Part shown: piece by piece, positions 41,921-51,004 of the stretch
Position numbering within the stretch: position 1 is the stretch's first letter
Layout of the letters: each line of letters opens with the position of its first letter
Source: an uncultured Lachnospiraceae bacterium
GTDB taxonomy: Bacteria; Bacillota; Clostridia; Lachnospirales; Lachnospiraceae
Direction of reading: 5' to 3'
NCBI GenBank assembly: GCA_910586125.1
Contig: CAJUHP010000010.1
Location: 28,134 to 92,133, forward strand
DNA: 64,000 nt
Notes under the pieces: model-generated
Told to the model about the DNA's origin: nothing
What the model saw: the letters and a program-made list of their open reading frames with translations, nothing else
The model's database searches: none
Program-made: the position numbers and the translations under genes

Positions 41921-43059
41921 AACAGAATCGTCTGTTTTGCATCAATTCGCTGCAAAGCCAGGTATCCTGCGGCCATTGCACGGATATCTGTCCAAGCAAA
42001 GCGATCCGGCGCGGGGAAAATGGGGAGATCTGCCTGGAGGAAAGCGCCTGCTCCGGCTGCGGCGCCTGTCTGAGCCGTTGTCCCACACAGGTGTACACAG
42101 CAAAAGAATGGGATGAACCGGCCTTGATCCGCCGCGTGACACAGTCGCCCTGCGCGGTGGTGGAGCTGTTTTGCGGAGGGGACGAAAAGCCTTATGGAAC
42201 CGTAAAGCAGGAGGAACCGCATGATTTTGTGCGGATGAATCTGTGCTTTGCGGCTCTCTCAAAGGCAGCCTGGTTTGAGATGGGGCAGAAAAAGAAGCTG
42301 ATACTTCATCAGGAATCGTGCGGCTCCTGCGCGATCCGAAGCGGCCAGGAGCTGTGGCTGACGGCGGTGGAGCAGGCGAGAGAATACTTGGCCGCCTGCT
42401 CCCTTACGCCGCAGATTGAGCTGTGCCAGGTCCGGCGCGGCGCGAATTTCTGGAACCGGAGGCGGGCCGAGACCGGAGGAGAGAAGGCGACTTCCCGCCG
42501 CGAGTTTTTGCTGACGGCGGGAAATAAAGGCATGGAGCTGCTGCTTCCATCCATTTTGCGGCAGGCGGATAAGCAGATCCGTCAGCCGGAAGAAACCCGC
42601 GATTCTCTTTGGCCTTCCTGGTCCAGACGGTTTGGTGCGCTATACAGCCAGGCGGAGGCGGAGAACGGGCCGGGGGAAGCGGCTGTGTGGCCCTGCATCG
42701 CGGTGGAGGATTCGTGCATCAGTTGCGGGATATGCAGTTATTTCTGTCCTACCGGGGCGCTGAAAAAGACGGAGAAGGACGGGATTTGCCAGACGCTGTT
42801 TTATCCGGGACGCTGCGCCGACTGCCGCCTGTGCGAAGCGCTTTGTTCCCGCAGGGCGATCCGGCGCGGCCGGCGTCCCATGCACCAGCCGTTTCGTCCG
42901 CGGATCGTGCAGGAACTGCAGATTACCGTATGCCGCCGCTGCGGTCTGCCGTGCGCCAGGAACTCGGATGGGATTTGTAGCTGGTGCCAGAACAAGTCCA
43001 GACTTCGCCCTATGCTGGCGCAGGTAAAAAAAGCGATGAAGAAGCCGGGGGGCTCATAA
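41893..43059 (+). CDS. Polyferredoxin-like protein with multiple [4Fe-4S] motifs
   Basis: A protein of 388 residues that starts FCINSLQSQVSCGHCTDICP followed by CSGCGACLSRCP. A Cys-poor middle follows (LHQESCGSCAIRSGQELW), then CISCGICSYFCP and CADCRLCEALC, and a final zinc-ribbon-like CRRCGLPC...CSWC. So it holds about four [4Fe-4S] clusters plus a possible zinc site. The layout is like NapF/NapG-type or accessory ferredoxins of molybdo-enzyme operons. It lacks a signal peptide and is probably a cytoplasmic electron donor, or a cofactor-loading helper. AAGGAG precedes the ATG, and it overlaps the chaperone gene. It is the last gene of the operon. Confidence 0.8.
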   Translation: MWESSGIRIKQNRLFCINSLQSQVSCGHCTDICPSKAIRRGENGEICLEESACSGCGACLSRCPTQVYTAKEWDEPALIRRVTQSPCAVVELFCGGDEKPYGTVKQEEPHDFVRMNLCFAALSKAAWFEMGQKKKLILHQESCGSCAIRSGQELWLTAVEQAREYLAACSLTPQIELCQVRRGANFWNRRRAETGGEKATSRREFLLTAGNKGMELLLPSILRQADKQIRQPEETRDSLWPSWSRRFGALYSQAEAENGPGEAAVWPCIAVEDSCISCGICSYFCPTGALKKTEKDGICQTLFYPGRCADCRLCEALCSRRAIRRGRRPMHQPFRPRIVQELQITVCRRCGLPCARNSDGICSWCQNKSRLRPMLAQVKKAMKKPGGS

Positions 43060-43071
43060 GAAACAGAAGAG

Positions 43072-43118
43072 AGAAGCTGCGGTACGGCAGGGGAGCGTAC
43101 TGCAGCTTCTTTATATAG
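43072..43118 (+). terminator. Terminator of the molybdo-reductase operon
   Basis: The stem AGAAGCTGC...GCAGCTTCT (43072-43110), extended by a TACG/CGTA inner arm, is followed by TTATATAG. It begins 13 bases after the stop codon. Confidence 0.7.
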
Positions 43119-43160
43119 AAGTGTTTTAGTTATAAAAAACAACTTATGTCCAGGAAATAC

Positions 43161-43189
43161 TTGCAATTCATAAAAGACAAGTCTATACT
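43161..43189 (+). promoter_or_regulatory. Promoter of the phosphorelay genes
   Basis: TTGCAA and TATACT are exactly 17 bases apart, about 32 bases before the ATG at 43221. Confidence 0.7.
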
Positions 43190-43220
43190 ATAGAGCAGAG
43201 ATTTTCAGGAAATAAAAAGA

Positions 43221-46190
43221 ATGAAGGCCAAACAAATGAAAAGAAAGAATCAGAGAGACTGGTTTGTTGCACTGATTATTATCTGTCTGGGAGTTGTTGT
43301 AGCAGGCGGATTCATCTATGTTTCTTCGCTGCGGGAGGATCTGACCGATCAGGCCATTCTTAATGTTCAGACTGTGACCGTTCAGCAGCAGCAGGCTTTC
43401 GATAATTTTATCGCCGGAGACCGGGAGCGGCTCCACAGTTTCGCAGTCTTTTTTTCACACACGTTTTCCGATCAGGCGGATGCGATCCAGAGACAGCTTT
43501 CCGTATTCTGCGAGGTGGATGCGTTCTATACGGTGATCAATCTGGACACAGGCCGCTTTTACAGCAGTAAATCCGATGAATGTTTCCAGATGAAAGAGAG
43601 AGAACTGGAAATTTACCGTTCTTTGACAGGCAGCGGCGTCAGGGACCCTTATACAGGACTGTATACTGAGAATACCATGTTCGGCTATTATGAGTGCTTT
43701 CAATTCGCGGACGGAGCCAGAGGGCTTATTCAGAAAAGTTATGACCGCAGCAAGGTTTCCGAAACATTTTCCCTATCTTTTTACAATAACCGTGGTCTTA
43801 CTTATGTTGTCAATCAGAGAGGTGACATTCTGCTGCGCAGTATAGGGAAAATTGGAGATCAATGGTATGACAATATTTTTGCCGTGCTGACCAGTACATA
43901 TGGAGACCAGGAGGAGATTGCCCGTTTTGCCGAGGCCATCTCCGATCCGAACAAGGGGAGCATGATTTTTGAGGGGGAGGCTGGCGCCTATGTCTATACC
44001 CATGTGCCGGTGGAGAATGTAAAGGGATGGTTTCTGGTTTCCATCGTGCCATTGGCGGCGATCACGGAGGCGACAGACCAGATTTTACTGAATTCCCAGC
44101 AGGTATTTGCACTTTTGATGATTATTCTGGTCGTTTTTGCGGTGTTCCTTCTTTTGATATGGCAGACGCACAGGGATATGCTGGAAAAGGACAAAAAAAT
44201 TGCCTATCAGGAGCAGTTGTTTAATATTTTTTCTACTTACCTCTCCAACAACACGGACGATGTGTATATGATGATAGATCTGGAGGGCGAACGGGCCGAA
44301 TACGTCAGTCCGAATGTGGAACGGGTACTCGGAGTTTCGGAGAAAAATGCCGTCTCGGCGCTGCGCAGTGCCGAGGGAAATGTATACGCTGCCATGGTGA
44401 ACGGAAACGGCAAAGAAGGTTCTCTGGCGCTGGAGACGGTAAATACCGAGCGGATTAATCCCCAGACTGGTGAGCATAAATGGTTTCAGGAGAGCGCTTA
44501 CTGCATTGAGATTCAGGGAAGGCGCAAGCTAGTACTCTATATCTCCGACAGGACCAGAGAAAAAAAGGATCAGAATATGCTGGCAGAGGCGCTTGAGATG
44601 GCGCAGGCAGCCAACAAGGCTAAGAGCGCGTTCCTGAGCAGCGTTAGCCACGATATCCGCACTCCCATGAACGCGATCATCGGATTTGTGGCTTTGCTGC
44701 GGGAAGATGCAGACGATCCGGCTCATGTGCTCGACTATACGCAGCGCATTGAGGCGGCCAGCCAGCATCTGCTCGGTCTGATTAACGATGTGCTGGACAT
44801 GAATAAAATCGAGAGCGGCAGTGCTACACTGAATATTTCAGAGGTAAACCTGGCGGTGATCATTGATGAGATCAATACGATTATCCGGCCGCAGGCACAG
44901 GCTAGAGATCAAAAATTTGAAATTTTTTCCTCTTCTCTGGTCCATGAACAGCTTTTGGGGGATAAGGTGCGTATCAATCAGATTCTCATCAACCTTCTCT
45001 CCAATGCGGTCAAATACACGCCGCCGGGCGGAGAGATTCAGATGCGGATCGAGGAGCTGCCTCGGGCGGTAAAACATTACAGCCGGGTGCGGTTCACTGT
45101 CAAAGACAACGGTCAGGGCATGAGCGAGGAGTATCAGCGGGTGATCTTCGATCCCTTCAGCCGGGAAGAAAATTGCCGTACCAACCAGATTCAGGGAACT
45201 GGCCTGGGGATGGCGATCACTAAGAGCCTGGTCGATTTGATGGGCGGTACCATCAAAGTATCCAGCGAACTAGGCAAGGGCAGCATTTTTACTGTGGAAC
45301 TGGAACTGTATATTCAGGAGAAGGAGGATGACCCGCAATTCTGGGAGGATCATAACATCCGGCGGATGATTGTGGCGGATGATGAGGAAGAGATCTGCAA
45401 AAACATTGTCCACACAATGTCGTTGGCTGGGGTGCAGACCAGATATGCAACGAACGGTTTTCTGGCGGTACAGATGATGCAGGAAGCCAGAGAGCGTGGC
45501 GAACCCTATGATTTGATTTTGTTGGATTGGAGTATGCCGAAATTGGACGGCTTGGCCACGGCCCGGCTGATTCGGAGCAATTATTCGCAGAAAATACCGA
45601 TTCTGCTCTTGACCGCATATGACTGGGGAGAGATTGAGCAGGAAGCCAAAGAGATCGGAGTGAGTCATTTCCTTTCTAAACCGTTTTTTATGAGTACGTT
45701 CAAGGAGGCAGTCCGCCGGTTCACTCAAGGGCAGCAGAAGAAAGAGAGGCTTCTGGACGACAGCGTGGCTGGGCGCCGCTTTTTGGTTGTGGATGATATA
45801 GAGGTCAACCGGCTGATCCTGGTTAAAATTTTAAAGTCCATGGGTGCGGACAGTGATGTGGCAGCGGACGGACAGGAGGCTTTGGAAATGTTTGAAGCGT
45901 CTGACTGCGGCGAATACGACGCCATTTTTATGGATGTGCAGATGCCGGTCATGGACGGCTATACGGCGACCAAAGCGATTCGGGCCAGCGCGCACCCTTG
46001 TGCCAAAACCGTTCCCATCATCGCGATGACCGCCAATGCGTTTGTGGAGGATGTGCGGGAGGCTCTGGCGGCAGGGATGAATGTACATCTGGCAAAGCCG
46101 GTTCAGGTGGATAAATTGAAGGCTGCTGTGATTCAGGTTTTAAAACAGCCGCAGGCGGCAGGAGAAGAAGGGCAGAAAGAGTCTTTCTAA
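43221..46190 (+). CDS. Membrane hybrid histidine kinase with two receiver domains
   Basis: A 989-residue kinase. Membrane segments at about 13-35 and 295-318 flank an extracellular sensor of roughly 260 residues, probably dCache-like. A PAS-like domain follows, then the HisKA box SSVSHDIRTPMNAIIGFVAL and the ATPase domain (LLSNAVKYTPPGGEI, VKDNGQGM, QGTGLGMAITKSLVDLMGG). Two receivers close the chain: REC1 (VADDEEEI, LLDWSMPKLDG, LSKPF) and REC2 (VVDDIEVNR, FMDVQMPVMDG, LAKPVQ), both with intact residues. It likely passes phosphate on through the HPt protein encoded 34 bases downstream. Confidence 0.94.
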   Translation: MKAKQMKRKNQRDWFVALIIICLGVVVAGGFIYVSSLREDLTDQAILNVQTVTVQQQQAFDNFIAGDRERLHSFAVFFSHTFSDQADAIQRQLSVFCEVDAFYTVINLDTGRFYSSKSDECFQMKERELEIYRSLTGSGVRDPYTGLYTENTMFGYYECFQFADGARGLIQKSYDRSKVSETFSLSFYNNRGLTYVVNQRGDILLRSIGKIGDQWYDNIFAVLTSTYGDQEEIARFAEAISDPNKGSMIFEGEAGAYVYTHVPVENVKGWFLVSIVPLAAITEATDQILLNSQQVFALLMIILVVFAVFLLLIWQTHRDMLEKDKKIAYQEQLFNIFSTYLSNNTDDVYMMIDLEGERAEYVSPNVERVLGVSEKNAVSALRSAEGNVYAAMVNGNGKEGSLALETVNTERINPQTGEHKWFQESAYCIEIQGRRKLVLYISDRTREKKDQNMLAEALEMAQAANKAKSAFLSSVSHDIRTPMNAIIGFVALLREDADDPAHVLDYTQRIEAASQHLLGLINDVLDMNKIESGSATLNISEVNLAVIIDEINTIIRPQAQARDQKFEIFSSSLVHEQLLGDKVRINQILINLLSNAVKYTPPGGEIQMRIEELPRAVKHYSRVRFTVKDNGQGMSEEYQRVIFDPFSREENCRTNQIQGTGLGMAITKSLVDLMGGTIKVSSELGKGSIFTVELELYIQEKEDDPQFWEDHNIRRMIVADDEEEICKNIVHTMSLAGVQTRYATNGFLAVQMMQEARERGEPYDLILLDWSMPKLDGLATARLIRSNYSQKIPILLLTAYDWGEIEQEAKEIGVSHFLSKPFFMSTFKEAVRRFTQGQQKKERLLDDSVAGRRFLVVDDIEVNRLILVKILKSMGADSDVAADGQEALEMFEASDCGEYDAIFMDVQMPVMDGYTATKAIRASAHPCAKTVPIIAMTANAFVEDVREALAAGMNVHLAKPVQVDKLKAAVIQVLKQPQAAGEEGQKESF

Positions 46191-46224
46191 AAAACGCTGA
46201 AAAAAAGGATTCCAGGAGGCAAAG

Positions 46225-46578
46225 ATGATTGAGGAACTGAAGAAGCTGGGCCTAAACGCGAAAGAGGGCCTGGAGCGGGTGTTGGGAGATGAAGAACTGT
46301 ACGAGATGATGCTGGGAATGTTTTTGGACTCGGTGCAGGATAATCCGGTCAGCCCGAAGGATTTTATGGGGGAGGAACAAGAGGAATTGATCAAACGGGT
46401 GCATACGCTCAAGGGCGTCGCCGGGAACCTGGCAATTACCCCCCTGTTTAAGGGCTATACAAGAACGCTTGAATTTCTTCGCGCCGGACAGCCGAAACAG
46501 GCGCAGGAGGAGTATGAACGGATTTCTTTGCTCCAGGAAGAGATTCTCGCATGTATCCGAAGACACACAGGCGTTTGA
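46225..46578 (+). CDS. HPt phosphotransfer protein
   Basis: A small helical protein of 117 residues with the HPt motif RVHTLKGVAGNLAI, whose His carries phosphate. It sits between a hybrid kinase and an HD-GYP regulator, so it is the expected middle step of a multistep relay. The ATG has AGGAGG about 7 bases upstream. There is no membrane segment. Confidence 0.92.
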   Translation: MIEELKKLGLNAKEGLERVLGDEELYEMMLGMFLDSVQDNPVSPKDFMGEEQEELIKRVHTLKGVAGNLAITPLFKGYTRTLEFLRAGQPKQAQEEYERISLLQEEILACIRRHTGV

Positions 46579-46608
46579 AAATGAATTTTGAAGAAAGGGA
46601 GTTCTGGC

Positions 46609-47706
46609 ATGGAAAGCAGGCTGCAGAGCGGACAGAAGACAACAATACTGATCGTGGACGACGATGCCATCAACCGCAAGATTCTTAAAAAAATTTTTTC
46701 AGAGTTCTATGATATTCAGGAGGCGAAAAACGGCAGAGAAGGCCTTATCCTGCTTCTGGAACAGAAAGAGCGCTACGGCGCAGTTCTGCTGGACGTTCTG
46801 ATGCCGGAAATGAACGGTATTGAAGTGCTCCGCCAGATGAAGGGGATGGGGCTTTTGGAGGAAATTCCAGTGTTTTTGATCACATCTGAGCGGTCGGAAG
46901 ATGTGATGAGAGAGGCTTACCAGCTCGGCGTGATGGACGTTATAAGCAAACCTGTCATTTCCTTCATCGTGCAGCGGCGTGTGAAGTCTGTTATTGAACT
47001 GTTTGAGGCGCGCAGAAATCTCAGCACGGTGGTCGAACATCAGTCGGTCGAGCTGTTGCGCCAGGCGGAGAAAATTATCGAGCTCAATCAGGGGATGATT
47101 GAAGCCCTGGCAACCGCGATCGAATTCCGCAACGAAGAGTCAGGAGGCCATGTGCAGCGAATCTGCGGTATTACGCGGCTGATGCTGGAGAACACGGAGT
47201 TTGGAGAAAATCTTGATGAAAAGGAGATCCATAATATCGCGCTGGCCTCGATTATGCATGATGTAGGTAAGATCACGATTCCCGACGCGGTTTTGACCAA
47301 ACCGGGAAAGCTGACAGAGGAAGAGTACGAGGTGATGAAGAGTCATACGGCAAAGGGCGTGACGATTCTGGAGAGCATCCCACAGTTGCGGGAAAGCGGG
47401 ATCTATGATTATGCCTGCGATATTGCCCGCCATCATCATGAGCGGTGGGACGGCAAGGGTTATCCCGACCGGCTGGCCGGAGAAGAAATATCTCCTTGGG
47501 CGCAGGTGGTTTCTCTGGCGGATGTATACGATGCGTTGAGCTGCCGTAGGGTATATAAGGCGGCGATTCCCAGAAAAAAAGTGCTGGAGATGATCCGCGG
47601 TGGTGAATGCGGGCTGTTTAATCCGCGTCTGCTTGACAGTTTCTTTTCTGTGGAAGACCGGCTTTTCCAATTGTATGAAGGACTTGAAGAGGCAAAGAAT
47701 ATCTGA
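46609..47706 (+). CDS. Response regulator with HD-GYP c-di-GMP phosphodiesterase domain
   Basis: A 365-residue regulator. The N-terminal receiver shows ILIVDDDAINRKILKKIF, phospho-Asp in AVLLDVLMPEMNGIE and DVISKPV. A coiled linker leads to an HD-GYP domain: GGHVQRICGITRLMLEN, the HD pair in SIMHDVGKITIPDAVL, KSHTAKGVTILE, and the GYP motif in HHHERWDGKGYPDRLAGEEI. HD-GYP proteins usually linearise c-di-GMP to pGpG or GMP, so this would lower c-di-GMP in response to the relay. The ATG at 46609 has AAAGGGA upstream; TTG at 46588 is less likely. It follows the HPt gene by 30 bases. Confidence 0.94.
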   Translation: MESRLQSGQKTTILIVDDDAINRKILKKIFSEFYDIQEAKNGREGLILLLEQKERYGAVLLDVLMPEMNGIEVLRQMKGMGLLEEIPVFLITSERSEDVMREAYQLGVMDVISKPVISFIVQRRVKSVIELFEARRNLSTVVEHQSVELLRQAEKIIELNQGMIEALATAIEFRNEESGGHVQRICGITRLMLENTEFGENLDEKEIHNIALASIMHDVGKITIPDAVLTKPGKLTEEEYEVMKSHTAKGVTILESIPQLRESGIYDYACDIARHHHERWDGKGYPDRLAGEEISPWAQVVSLADVYDALSCRRVYKAAIPRKKVLEMIRGGECGLFNPRLLDSFFSVEDRLFQLYEGLEEAKNI

Positions 47707-47947
47707 TATTTACAAAAGACAGGTGGCATATATCATTGTCATATTCGGTTTTATCTGACTGGACAGGGGAGCGGTATTTTCATTCCGATTTAGAAAGTCC
47801 CTCCGCTGGAGAATTTTACGCATGAATTCCTGGAAGATGAATTTCGTTTCAGAAGGACTTCAAAACTACGATTGATCTCAGGGAGACAAACCATTTTTTG
47901 GAGGCAGTCACAGACGGTTCAATAGGTGCTGAACCAGAAAAAAGAGG

Positions 47948-47976
47948 TTGACAAAGTTCCGGTTTTGTGATAAATT
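47948..47976 (+). promoter_or_regulatory. Promoter of the licT-bgl operon
   Basis: TTGACA and TAAATT are 17 bases apart. Transcription would begin about 25-30 bases before the antiterminator site. The 240 bases between it and the HD-GYP gene (47707-47947) show nothing I can identify. Confidence 0.75.
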
Positions 47977-48005
47977 AAATACGAATTGAATGAATGAGCG
48001 CATTA

Positions 48006-48033
48006 GGATTGTAACTGTCCGGCAGGCAACACC
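48006..48033 (+). promoter_or_regulatory. RAT site for a BglG/LicT-type antiterminator
   Basis: GGATTGTAACTGTCCGGCAG, then GCAACACC, is close to the ribonucleic antiterminator consensus (GGATTGTxACTG...GCAGGCAAAACC). Its last 6 bases are also the start of the terminator stem, so binding of active LicT would block the terminator. Confidence 0.85.
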
Positions 48034-48078
48034 TAATATTATATATAGCCGATGCTATATATAATATTAGGTGTTTTT
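48028..48078 (+). terminator. Conditional terminator overlapping the RAT site
   Basis: A perfect 22-base stem (48028-48049 with 48054-48075) and a 4-base CGAT loop are followed by TTT. It precedes licT itself, so the operon is self-controlled by antitermination. The stem's A/T-rich middle makes it easy to unfold. Confidence 0.9.
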
Positions 48079-48145
48079 AATTTTACGAAGGCCGGCGAAA
48101 GAACAGCGTGAGGCGGTGCAGACCTTTGAGATGGAGGAGACGCAA

Positions 48146-49012
48146 ATGAGCGGAAGGAATTTCAGAATTGTTACCATCATCAATAACAATGTGGTCAGCG
48201 CCGTAAACGAGCGGCGGCAGGAGCGCATTTTGGTGGGTCGGGGAATTGGATTTAAAGTCCGCAGGGGCGATCCGGTGGATATGAGCAAGGTGGACAAGGA
48301 ATATTATCTGCGCTCCAAGACCATAGCCGGAAAGCTCTACGCGCTTTTGGCACAGACGCCGGAAATCTATATGGAGATTGCAGACCGGATTGTGAAACGG
48401 GCTGTGGAGGTGCTGGATGCGGATCTGGATGAAAGTATTTTTCTGAATCTGATCGACCACATCAGTTTTGCCGTGACACGTTTTCAGGACGGCCTGGAAT
48501 TTAAGAATACGCTTTTGTGGGAAATTGCTCATTTTTATCCCCTAGAACACCAGGTGGCCCAGTATGGTCTGGAACTGATCAAAGAGCACACGGGATTCCA
48601 GTTGCCGCCGGATGAAGCCGGCAGCATTGCGGTCTATATTGTGAACGCCGAGTTTGATTCCAAAGACCGCAATGCCGCGGTGCGGATGACGGAACTGATC
48701 CACAAGATCGTCAGCGTGGTCCGCTATCAATACCATACGAACTTTGACGAGGAATCGGTTCATTTCGTTCGCTTTATCACACACCTGAAATTTTTTGCCA
48801 GCCGTCTGTTTGGGGATAAGATGCTGGACGGCGACGACCGGGATTTTCAGGAGCTGATCCAGGAAAAATATCCGGAAGCCTACGAGTGCGCCGGGAAGAT
48901 CAGCCGTCTGGTCTGGGGCGATTATCAGATCGCGATCCCGGAGGAAGAGCTGGTGTATTTGACCGTATACATCAAGAGAATTACCACGGCGGAGGGCCGG
49001 GAAAAAGAATAG
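48146..49012 (+). CDS. licT: BglG/LicT family transcription antiterminator
   Basis: A protein of 288 residues. The RNA-binding CAT domain (residues 1-55) shows FRIVTIINNNVVSAV and ILVGRGIGFKVRRGD. Two PTS regulation domains follow: PRD1 with FLNLIDHISFAVTRFQDG and PRD2 with HFVRFITHLKFFASRLF, each holding phosphorylatable His residues. When the beta-glucoside PTS is busy, LicT is dephosphorylated by EII, binds the RAT RNA and lets the operon be read. The ATG at 48146 has GGAGGAG 6 bases upstream; the RAT and terminator lie in its leader. The PTS transporter gene begins 128 bases downstream. Confidence 0.95.
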   Translation: MSGRNFRIVTIINNNVVSAVNERRQERILVGRGIGFKVRRGDPVDMSKVDKEYYLRSKTIAGKLYALLAQTPEIYMEIADRIVKRAVEVLDADLDESIFLNLIDHISFAVTRFQDGLEFKNTLLWEIAHFYPLEHQVAQYGLELIKEHTGFQLPPDEAGSIAVYIVNAEFDSKDRNAAVRMTELIHKIVSVVRYQYHTNFDEESVHFVRFITHLKFFASRLFGDKMLDGDDRDFQELIQEKYPEAYECAGKISRLVWGDYQIAIPEEELVYLTVYIKRITTAEGREKE

Positions 49013-49140
49013 GGATATTTTAGAGAATCAAAATTCGTTTGGCAGGTCTTTCAGGAAAGGCGGCCCGACGGTTTGAGGGCAGGACAAACCTGCAGCCGCA
49101 AAAGCGGCATAGAAAAATAGGAACAGGAGGACAAGAGGGT

Positions 49141-50994
49141 ATGGATTACAAAAAGCTGGCAGCCGACATTTTAAAGCTGGTGGGCGGCGAGAAAAACGTG
49201 GCGGGCGTCACCAACTGCATGACCCGGCTTCGCTTCAACCTGAAGGAGGCGGGAAAGGCCGATGTGGAAAGCCTGAAAAAACTGAAGGGCGTTCAGGGCG
49301 TGGTGACGAAAAACGGTCAGTTTCAGGTGGTCATCGGCACAGACGTGGGCAATGTATGCGAGGAGGTGAAAAAACTGGGACATTTCGGGGAGGGATCGCA
49401 GATCCCCGCACAGAATAAGGGCTTTGTGGCTGGATTCTTCGGCGGCCTGACGGCGATTTTCCAGCCGATTATCCCTGCGCTGGCCGGTTCTGGTATGATC
49501 AAGGCGCTGCTGGCCCTTCTGGTGTTTGTGAAGTGGATCGATCCCGCTTCCCAGACCTATCAGATCTTCAATGCGTTCGGTGACGCGCTGTTCAGCTTTA
49601 TGCCGTTCATGCTGGCGTTCTCCTCGGCCAAGTTCTTTCAGTGCAGCCCGTACGTGGCCGCGGTTCTGGCCGGGGTGCTGCTGCACGGCAGCTTTGCGGG
49701 GCTGGAAGCGCCGATTCAGCTTTTCGGTTTTATCCCGGTGACAAAGGTGGGCTACGGGGGAAGCATCGTTCCGATCCTTCTGATCACCTGGGCGCAGTCC
49801 TATATTGAACCGATTGCGAACCGGATTTCCCCCAAGAGCGTTAAGATTTTCCTGGCGCCCATGCTGACGATTATCGTGACGGGAATTATCGGAATCACCG
49901 TCGCCGGTCCTTTAGGCAACCTGGTCGGCCAGGTTCTGGCGGTTGGATTTAACTGGCTCAACGAGTATGCCGGCTGGCTTATTCCGTTTTTGATGGGAGC
50001 GTTTTGCCCGTTCTTTGTCATGACGGGTATGCACTACTGTTTCGCCCCGATTCAGACCATGCAGTATGCCACGCTGGGTTACGGCACGATCCTGGGGCCG
50101 GGTATGCTGGCCTCCAATATTGCGCAGGGAACCGCGTCTTTGGTTGTGGGCGTCAAGTCCAAGAATAAAGACCTGAAGCAGCTCGGCATCTCGGCCGGCG
50201 TGACGGGTCTGATGGGCATCACCGAGCCGGCTCTGTACGGCGTTACCCTGAAGTACAAGCGGCCTCTGTACGCGGCCATGATCGGCGGCGGCGCGGCCGG
50301 CCTGTATGCCGGCATCACAGGAATTCACACATATTCCTCCACCACAGCCGGCCTGCTGGCTCTGCCGGTCTACATCGGCGGATCGGGCTTTGGCAATGTG
50401 ATCAACGCCGCCATCACCATTGTGATTTCCATGGTAGTGACTGCGGCGGCCACCTGGATTTTGGGCTTTGACGATCCGGCGGAGGAATCGGAAGCGGCGG
50501 AAAATACGGAAAAAAAAACAGAAGCCGCAGCCGCGTCCATAAAGTTTGATATCGCCTCTCCGCTGAAGGGAACGGCGGTTGCCCTGCGTGAAGTGAAGGA
50601 CGAGGTATTCTCCAAAAATATCGTGGGAAAAGGCGCGGCGGTCATTCCCTCAGAGGGACGGATTTACGCTCCCGCAGACGGCGTGGCGGTCTCCGTGTTT
50701 GACACGAAACATGCCATCGGTATTGTGGCGGAAAACGGCGTGGAGATTCTGATACATATCGGTCTGGACACGGTGGAACTGAAAGGGAAGCATTTTACCG
50801 CCCATATCAAAGAGGGCGACACGGTGAAAAAGGGACAGCTTCTGATGGAGTTTGATATCGAAGCGATCAAGGCCGCCGGCTATGATGTGGTGACGCCGGT
50901 CATCATCAGCAACACGGATGCATATCTGGATGTGCTGGCGGCAGCAAAGGGAGAAGTGAGTACAGGCGACACGCTGATTACGGTTTTACAGTGA
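49141..50994 (+). CDS. bglP: Beta-glucoside PTS transporter, EIIBCA
   Basis: A 617-residue single chain that imports and phosphorylates beta-glucosides. The IIB domain carries its active Cys in VTNCMTRLRFNL. The IIC membrane domain (about residues 100-455) shows a GAFCPFFVMTGMHYCFAPIQ stretch and the substrate-site segment GITEPALYGVTLKYKRP. The IIA domain has its His in ILIHIGLDTVELKGKHF. It phosphorylates the sugar at C6 and inhibits LicT when no substrate is present. The ATG at 49141 follows an AGGAGGACAAGAGGG stretch. A second RAT in the preceding 128 bases was not seen. Confidence 0.94.
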   Translation: MDYKKLAADILKLVGGEKNVAGVTNCMTRLRFNLKEAGKADVESLKKLKGVQGVVTKNGQFQVVIGTDVGNVCEEVKKLGHFGEGSQIPAQNKGFVAGFFGGLTAIFQPIIPALAGSGMIKALLALLVFVKWIDPASQTYQIFNAFGDALFSFMPFMLAFSSAKFFQCSPYVAAVLAGVLLHGSFAGLEAPIQLFGFIPVTKVGYGGSIVPILLITWAQSYIEPIANRISPKSVKIFLAPMLTIIVTGIIGITVAGPLGNLVGQVLAVGFNWLNEYAGWLIPFLMGAFCPFFVMTGMHYCFAPIQTMQYATLGYGTILGPGMLASNIAQGTASLVVGVKSKNKDLKQLGISAGVTGLMGITEPALYGVTLKYKRPLYAAMIGGGAAGLYAGITGIHTYSSTTAGLLALPVYIGGSGFGNVINAAITIVISMVVTAAATWILGFDDPAEESEAAENTEKKTEAAAASIKFDIASPLKGTAVALREVKDEVFSKNIVGKGAAVIPSEGRIYAPADGVAVSVFDTKHAIGIVAENGVEILIHIGLDTVELKGKHFTAHIKEGDTVKKGQLLMEFDIEAIKAAGYDVVTPVIISNTDAYLDVLAAAKGEVSTGDTLITVLQ

Positions 50995-51004
50995 GGAGAA
51001 AAAG

